Positions 34,901 through 37,342 of a stretch of DNA of 37,342 bases are shown piece after piece. Source of the stretch: Candidatus Obscuribacterales bacterium (GTDB lineage Bacteria > Cyanobacteriota > Vampirovibrionia > Obscuribacterales > Obscuribacteraceae); assembly GCA_021732565.1 (NCBI GenBank), contig JAKFUT010000306.1:1-37342 (forward strand). Direction: 5' to 3'. Positions within the stretch are counted from its first letter, which is position 1; each line of letters begins with the position of its first letter. A program made the position numbers and the translations under genes. The notes beneath the pieces are model-generated. The model was not told the origin of the DNA. It made no database searches and saw only the letters and a program-made list of their open reading frames with translations.

Positions 34901-37342
34901 TAAGTGTTATTGCACCTCCCTGGAAGCCTCCGCCCCCTGGAAGAACGACTACCGCGTTGGCATTGATCGTGCCGGTAACAATGAGATCCCCGGGGGTGCC
35001 GGCACTGCCGGCGGTGTAATTGATGGTGGGGCCTGCTCCGCTAACTTTCGAGCCGACCAGCACGCTAGCCTGGTCTACAGTCAAGTTCCTGCCCGACGAG
35101 AGAATGGCGCTGCCTCCTGACGGTGGCGGAGCGCCCAGCGGTGTCGGCGGCGCCTGCACCTGCGCCCCGGCAGCGAAAGAATCGACCAGTGCGGCACTCA
35201 AAGTGATATTGTTTCCATTTATGGCGGTGACGGTTTTACTCTCAACTTTGGCAACCTGAGCACCTGGAAGTGTTGCCGTATAGGAATTATTGAGTGGAGT
35301 CGAGACAGTGATTGTGTTGTTCGCTGTGTTCACAGAAACAATAGTTTCAGAATCGAAAGCCGTGGTGCCGCCCTGCACCTGCGTAATCTGAATCGTTTGG
35401 TTTGCCGCTAGCCCCGCTGTCGACGCCAGTTGAACAGTGGTCGAACCCTTTGCCGCATTTGCAACAAGGGCAACTCCCTGATTTATGATTGCCACAGGAT
35501 TGCCAACCGCTATTTTCGTCGCGTTGGCCACGCTGACCACGGTGACACCTGAGTTAACACCGTTGGTCAAGCTGGTCAGCAGTCCACCGCCCGGTCCCGT
35601 ACCGTTCAACTTGAACTGCCCTGCACCACCTATGGTGAGATCTGCGTTAGCCGCCTTACTCACAATAGAGAAGCTCCCTCCATTTCCGGTGCCACCTAGA
35701 GCCAACAGAGTAATGGGACCATTAGTAACCGCATAATTTTGCGCGGTGAGATCGAAGGCCCCCCCAACGCCTCCGGCGCCATTCAAATTTATGGAGCTTT
35801 GCGGTCCCCCATCTATGGTGATAGGCCCGTTGTTAGCCGCTAAGGCCAGTCTGCCGCCGGAGCCGCTCCCCGCCAGCGCGGTAATCTGTGTCAGATCGGG
35901 CAAGGTAATCCCGCTGGAATTAACAATGGATATTTGTCCTCCGGCCCCTGCACTTCCGTCAGCATGAATTGCTCCGGCTACACCGTTAACAGGAGCCCCT
36001 ACAGCCACGGTAAACGGAGTCGCACCATCTGCGGTTAGAATTATGGAGCCACCACTGTTGTTCGCTCCTTGCCCATTGGAGGTGACGCTTCCGTTAACGA
36101 TAAGCCCATTGCTGGAAGTAAGCGTTACGGTACCGCCACTACCATTTACACCGTCGGCGACGACCGAACCGGTGATTGTCAAATCCGATCGCGAAACAGT
36201 GCCGGAGGTAAACGAAAAGTTGCCACCCGAGCCCTGAACCCGGGCCAAGGCGCTAACAGTGGACATGTCAATATTGAGCGCTCGTCCAACGGAGACAGTA
36301 ATTGATCCGCCGGAGCCTCCGGGTCCACCCGCACCCGCATTTGCTTGCAGCGCCACCCCGGCAGCGCCGCCGACGTCAAATGTCTGTAATAAATTGTCCC
36401 CCTTGGCTGTCAGCGAGATTGTTCCTCCTGAGCCACCGCCAGAGGTGCTTCCATTTGCCAGAATTTGAGTCAGTGCAGGTCCTGCGAAATCTATACCGGC
36501 TGCATTCACGGTGAAACTGCCGCCGGAGGCTGGCGTACCGGCAGGGCTCACACTGCTCACATCATAAGTGCCGCGAGCCAGGGTTACCAGTCCTCTAGGC
36601 GAACTGAAGGATAGAGAAGGACCGGCGCCGTTCGTCACGCCCAAGCTGAAGTTCGATGGAGCAACAACCATGCCACCGCTTCCCGAGTTAGTTATCGTGA
36701 CGCTACCGCCGCTTCCGACAGTACCGGCATTCACAAAAACCATTCCGGTTACTCCATTTAGCACGCCGGGGGCCCCCGGAAGGATTTGGAAATCATTGGG
36801 GCTGCAGCTGCTAAGTACAACAGTGCCCCCGTTTCCATTGCCCGCACCACTGGCGGTGATATCGCCTACCACCACCAAATTGCCCGGACAAGTTGGATTG
36901 TTATCACCGAGGGTGACACCACCTCCGCTGCCGACACTCTGAAACGTAAACCGGGCTCCATTTCCATTCGCTCCGGGATTAGCGGTAATTCCCTGCATCA
37001 CTATCCTGGTGTCCGTAGCGCCAATTATTGTTACGCTCCCTGCGTCGCCAGTTCCTACTCCACTGGCCTGGATTACAGATATAGGATCGGGAGGAGCGCC
37101 GACATTCAGGGGCACGAAGGCATCGGTTGTCTGAATCGACACCTTCCCGCCCGCTCCGGAGACCGCCCCGTTTGCAGACACCAGGAACGTGGTTGCCGGA
37201 GCAAACGCTAAAGTGGAAAGCGTGAAAGCCCCCCCTGAGCCATTGCCCGCATCGACCGAGAACGTGCCGTTAACAGTTACTTGCATCTGGAACGTCGAAT
37301 TCAAGGTAATGCTCCCGCCGGGTCCTGCTGGTGCAGCGACGT
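25929..37342 (-). CDS. giant glycine-rich beta-repeat protein with FecR-like C-terminal module (5' end outside window)
   Basis: The frame runs through the right edge of the window with GPAGGSITL repeat sequence, so the start is missing; at least 3803 codons are present. Residue numbers here count from base 37304. Residues 1 to about 2430 are tandem beta units of the form GxGGxIxL, probably a long beta-helix, with a non-repeat insert near 570-710. Residues ~2430-3480 are a less regular beta-repeat (SGNISITTSFG, GNVTLNGSL). Then come a Pro/Gly/Thr linker, a segment GTEINELSRANEST...KKAGVFGGSSAYMRSA, a FecR-like module (about 3600-3690: HNGEVLVSAS, VAPGSIVHV, KVRNLCD, VGEELIVG) and a tail, VAAALFQVTGRRGAY. 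There is no C-terminal membrane anchor or LPXTG motif. It is probably a surface or matrix adhesin-like protein; its function is unknown. Long plus-strand frames over it are Pro-rich shadows. Confidence 0.88.
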   Translation of the reverse strand, partial: VAAPAGPGGSITLNSTFQMQVTVNGTFSVDAGNGSGGAFTLSTLAFAPATTFLVSANGAVSGAGGKVSIQTTDAFVPLNVGAPPDPISVIQASGVGTGDAGSVTIIGATDTRIVMQGITANPGANGNGARFTFQSVGSGGGVTLGDNNPTCPGNLVVVGDITASGAGNGNGGTVVLSSCSPNDFQILPGAPGVLNGVTGMVFVNAGTVGSGGSVTITNSGSGGMVVAPSNFSLGVTNGAGPSLSFSSPRGLVTLARGTYDVSSVSPAGTPASGGSFTVNAAGIDFAGPALTQILANGSTSGGGSGGTISLTAKGDNLLQTFDVGGAAGVALQANAGAGGPGGSGGSITVSVGRALNIDMSTVSALARVQGSGGNFSFTSGTVSRSDLTITGSVVADGVNGSGGTVTLTSSNGLIVNGSVTSNGQGANNSGGSIILTADGATPFTVAVGAPVNGVAGAIHADGSAGAGGQISIVNSSGITLPDLTQITALAGSGSGGRLALAANNGPITIDGGPQSSINLNGAGGVGGAFDLTAQNYAVTNGPITLLALGGTGNGGSFSIVSKAANADLTIGGAGQFKLNGTGPGGGLLTSLTNGVNSGVTVVSVANATKIAVGNPVAIINQGVALVANAAKGSTTVQLASTAGLAANQTIQITQVQGGTTAFDSETIVSVNTANNTITVSTPLNNSYTATLPGAQVAKVESKTVTAINGNNITLSAALVDSFAAGAQVQAPPTPLGAPPPSGGSAILSSGRNLTVDQASVLVGSKVSGAGPTINYTAGSAGTPGDLIVTGTINANAVVVLPGGGGFQGGAITLTASRNVLVTGNITSRGAGDGSTTAPGGAITVTSGSDSPFNIVLSPALVGSNGILGTGPAGTPIIDTTTSGGVVLQGKGGSVSIINNGVGGISIASADTILMTSKQAAGATFTATAKFGQITIGGGTLRVDGDQQTPPGFPAAGGTVSLTAESINIPSNAHLSISAQGGAIQGNGGNVVLNATGASSFVNVALPGVNGAVDVNVNAPGGGTTGGTISITAGSRLVVDTAALKASAPAGGLGQSTVNLTATGQAGGCCGSILLTGPALYVGQGVSLNLSVNSINPFIIGNPGTAGNGIVMNGANFAVDMSGAAGDAGGSFSIVNTGAGGVTLSPNVILQSLAGTSNSPFAGGTISINAGSGTLTVSNATINVFVANDINPNGPTIIPPLPPLDPSGNNVAQAGVGSPQASGGTINIQTTNLAISTGTIAPVALSAQGGYFGAGGTVKITITDPGTTLTVGNAAGQFQIDARGGAIGGTLNLSSGFNLQVNNPAANAKVGAYASSTNFAGGSVTLVANGTGNVAWNGPLNVSGLAIGAGGTVSITQAGFSSFGIGVASFLGAGINGALNTSAGATAGNGGNISLSLANASLFVNGGFTFDANAQGSALGLQSGSFNGGKITLSANINQLSAGVTTLQANGAGGGNGGTISFTSKANPISVGGAAGTMKFTATGGSAANGGSLSGDGGTLTLVSPGTLNVQDLTMLAVQPLGLVGKGGTYNLSSGAFSNLVINGNLNANGVATLSVGGLGYGVGDGGAITLNPPTIGVFGIGSGSGGFNGVNGNITANGGLNGGKGGSISLPLGTATVTLQGGTLVSASGSGRDSDGGSITFTGGIVNAAGPGPSTFQVNGGTLGKGGSLRFTSTSTAITAGTSTGQITFSANGGAALGLTTEDGGSIILSAQTLIVNAGGLNVNPLGASGNGGTLSLTSTTSATINTSLTVNGGTLAGNGGTLTIVTSSATPFQINNGAFPLNGISGNLAANAGLTSGNGGNITVRNTAGGITVGVNALLTVSSGADVDSNNGQGILTLDAPNGAMVILAPGISTDGVRAGDINLNAQTITGSANANLVLSANSTFFQGGSVSASTTLGNSTSSNLQIGKGPNQISLSARGATRTAIRTTGGSANVQIAGLTLTVDPSAITVNPINANFNGGTIKLGTGNNSASPVGNLAISGGLDVSGGGIGNGGAVTLNTTGATMFTVNQGATANGINGVVMANAGNISGNAGSITINNTGLNAGGGISFGVGQTLFVNAGVEGTAGSITVTTKGSPGGPGFLPIQFTGAASFVASGFNVNGGSITFSAAKYIFGGGNVVLNVDGVGTGSGGKINISSTGASGAGSDIAVGGSPNQFNLSARGLGSRFGGSDGGTVSLSVASSSNSITIVPNFLRFGPGGNVGKGGSLTLSAGTGIGNANVFVSDNLNANSGSLKGDGGVITITAGSNLVPFSIFAGANTNGVNGIISASALGQDGSGGTVSITSTAGGITLGPVQSILVSSGSRSGKGGNITITDSASGSTLNLGSAATPLSVDGNGAGGALTISTQLLTAATGATQQLSARGVGTARGGTIKLTIAQNFGQALNINGLPAAAGTPGNVSLNASSTGVGSGGTITVVSAGTVNLNANGVTVLGTAGASVGAVLSVTGGSGLGGFGNVSTTGVLNVGNATNGLLELKAGSGTIIQDMLGSYTGHALTITSSGSLGTALAPVQTSIGVDPTGNGGMRIQSGNSVFINQTSQPLALDSSTAGFSFSLTSSKDVHVIGALNGTNLSQISLSTTNLSNGSINAHADIGGSSFGTVTLNANGSGAITNFGGTFKTGTLNLTSGGGNIGTLPSRVITTATTLSVNTTASVFLLAAASPGTPGGFAPAVTLNTSSASAAGSTFDYLACGTINVSGTLTTPTLQLGTFSGDINTSGLALNGVTAIGITAANNATIGFNNPLTINASNVTNNFTVSGNAALTIAGTITSTSGNISITTSFGAGNTITQNAGAALTANGSPTNQTPAITVNSGGALTLNAPVNTSNMTLSSGSGGVLIINPAAVLTAAATATNKTPTISLTAAGLLADAAGLSGNIINLNFGAAGLTIGAGMTGTGANSAISLTSSAGGNIVQTGGSEFGNTLNINTSGTVGAPGQRVQSSTNFINLSGSGATNNVFLNSQAAVTQLGTFGSVTVGGKLDITGDPNSAITFQAINAGNSVSIVTTGVNGSITQNASGFTSNLTGGMTVSAQGGNVTLNGSLSAGGIGGVTVSGGGNVSYGSISAINGDVNISSTQNNVTQANSTTISTITSGNINVFVSNPAVGQGKITVGSMMTGSTGPNNNITITPSRTGGTAGTLTQLSNTSIITGTNGNVSIAGQNGGITTNISLQNVSSAGTGFVLASSAITLSVGNLASVSGRTVTLSGDGGVTINGSVSTSNGALSVTSLNGAVTTSSSGFLSATNGTATVQTFGAVNSNINLGASITVQGASGSALNVLSNGNATVAGLFNSSSGGKTTVQANSGPLTITASASVQGDLIIQNLNSGAAAGNVIVLNNFVGLSAIGPAGTGNIRIINNNAVPAPANGAVIVGGTVSQSAFGGGAIFLGPAGANFSNTGATSLTAKGAQLQFFNGNFAGAGVNGIQLNSNSIYADPPTPGMTSFAPIIQSGAAVAAPQAVPVSTKNNTVSIPALFSVAGSTRNASYTQRLMMPPAVQGIVDLLAPLFPGTTGVSKPVPTGNTSNGSLPAAMPGESLTAPVKNTTGAMVERTGQGPTGSQQERRWLTGTEINELSRANESTILAGFVSKKAGVFGGSSAYMRSALQASVTRVSDTDFDLHNGEVLVSASRKSRVSSGGHMVDVAPGSIVHVTRNGDVLKVRNLCDAIGKAVKVVVAGKAVTVAVGEELIVGPDTRSVEAAVKGDNIGRRKVTRFLVDGKYSVITSEFSVIALIQKSPLLTTLYTKGSSADKNVMERVLKVAAALFQVTGRRGAYSAYDPNKVEDVTAANVEVENTKLLKVCHKSY
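30530..36800 (-). repeat. higher-order repeat of ~150-415 residues within the giant gene
   Basis: On top of the GxGGxI beta unit, a longer signature recurs at least nine times. It starts with x-F-x-I/V and runs into a Gly-rich NGVxG motif, then often NAGxxxGxGGxIxI: NDFQILPGAPGVLNGV (~36790), TPFTVAVGAPVNGV (~36010), SPFNIVLSPALVGSNGI (~34780), SSFVNVALPGVNG (~34340), SSFGIGVASFLGAGING (~33240), GVFGIGSGSGGFNGVNG (~32600), TPFQINNGAFPLNGISG (~32020), TMFTVNQGATANGINGV (~31310) and VPFSIFAGANTNGVNGI (~30580). Spacing is most regular, about 190-245 residues, in the last four intervals. This points to growth by internal duplication. Confidence 0.7.
35180..35590 (-). other. non-repeat insert domain inside the beta-repeat array
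   Basis: The glycine-rich pattern is broken for about 135 residues by sequence such as VVSVANATKIAVGNPVAIIN, GSTTVQLASTAGLAANQTIQ, SETIVSVNTANNTITVSTPL and TVTAINGNNITLSAALVDSF. The alternation of 'xGxxVxI' with 'V..v....ITL...L' resembles a small beta domain found attached to beta-helices in phage tail and surface proteins. I infer a discrete inserted domain. The ends are approximate. Confidence 0.55.

Noticed and set aside
30530..36800. Repeat array of the giant gene as a CRISPR
   Set aside because: The repeats are degenerate, lie in one open reading frame and encode regular protein motifs; there are no constant repeats with unique spacers.
37302..37304. TTG as the start of the giant protein
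   Set aside because: The frame stays open to the window edge with the same repeat sequence (GPAGGSITL), so the true start lies outside.

Overview
The window suggests a Gram-negative-type bacterium of intermediate GC that exports many proteins. Signal peptides, lipoboxes, TonB-like C-terminal domains, TPR proteins, leucine-rich repeats and very large beta-strand-repeat proteins are common. This mix, including a TPR protein whose N-terminus carries ERLR...LVG-type motifs, is what I would expect of the non-photosynthetic relatives of Cyanobacteria (Vampirovibrionia/Melainabacteria, for example Obscuribacterales). That placement is inference from protein style; the window has no rRNA or marker gene to confirm it.

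Layout. Positions 1-2.6 kb hold a minus-strand isoprenylcysteine methyltransferase-family membrane protein, divergent from a confident malate:quinone oxidoreductase (mqo). Positions 3.0-8.4 kb hold a 1772-residue secreted beta-repeat protein with a FecR-like module near its C-terminus. Positions 8.4-11.3 kb look rearranged: a 5'-truncated copy of a small secreted-protein gene, then a decayed C-terminal tail of the giant-protein family on the opposite strand, then an intact SAM methyltransferase, then the intact version of the small secreted-protein gene. Positions 11.3-19.4 kb hold mostly unrecognised secreted proteins and lipoproteins, a TPR/LRR gene split by an apparent frameshift, and a TonB-C-like secreted protein. 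Positions 19.9-21.6 kb hold a cytoplasmic TPR-like protein. Positions 21.9-23.2 kb hold a protein with a papain-like Gln/Cys/His/Asp signature. Positions 23.6-25.7 kb hold a TPR protein and a TonB-C-like protein one base apart, with a decayed fragment of the giant gene fused onto the 3' end of the latter. Positions 25.9 kb to the end hold the 3' part of a gene of more than 11.4 kb for a glycine-rich beta-repeat protein, whose start lies outside the window.

How the genes fit together. The recurring theme is one C-terminal module: a FecR-like beta domain followed by a short tail of the form AAALxxxxxRRGAY. It occurs on two intact giant proteins and as two degraded fragments elsewhere in the window. 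The family therefore seems to have been duplicated, recombined and decayed locally. Most other genes encode envelope or exported proteins. No tRNA, rRNA, CRISPR array, integrase or transposase was seen.
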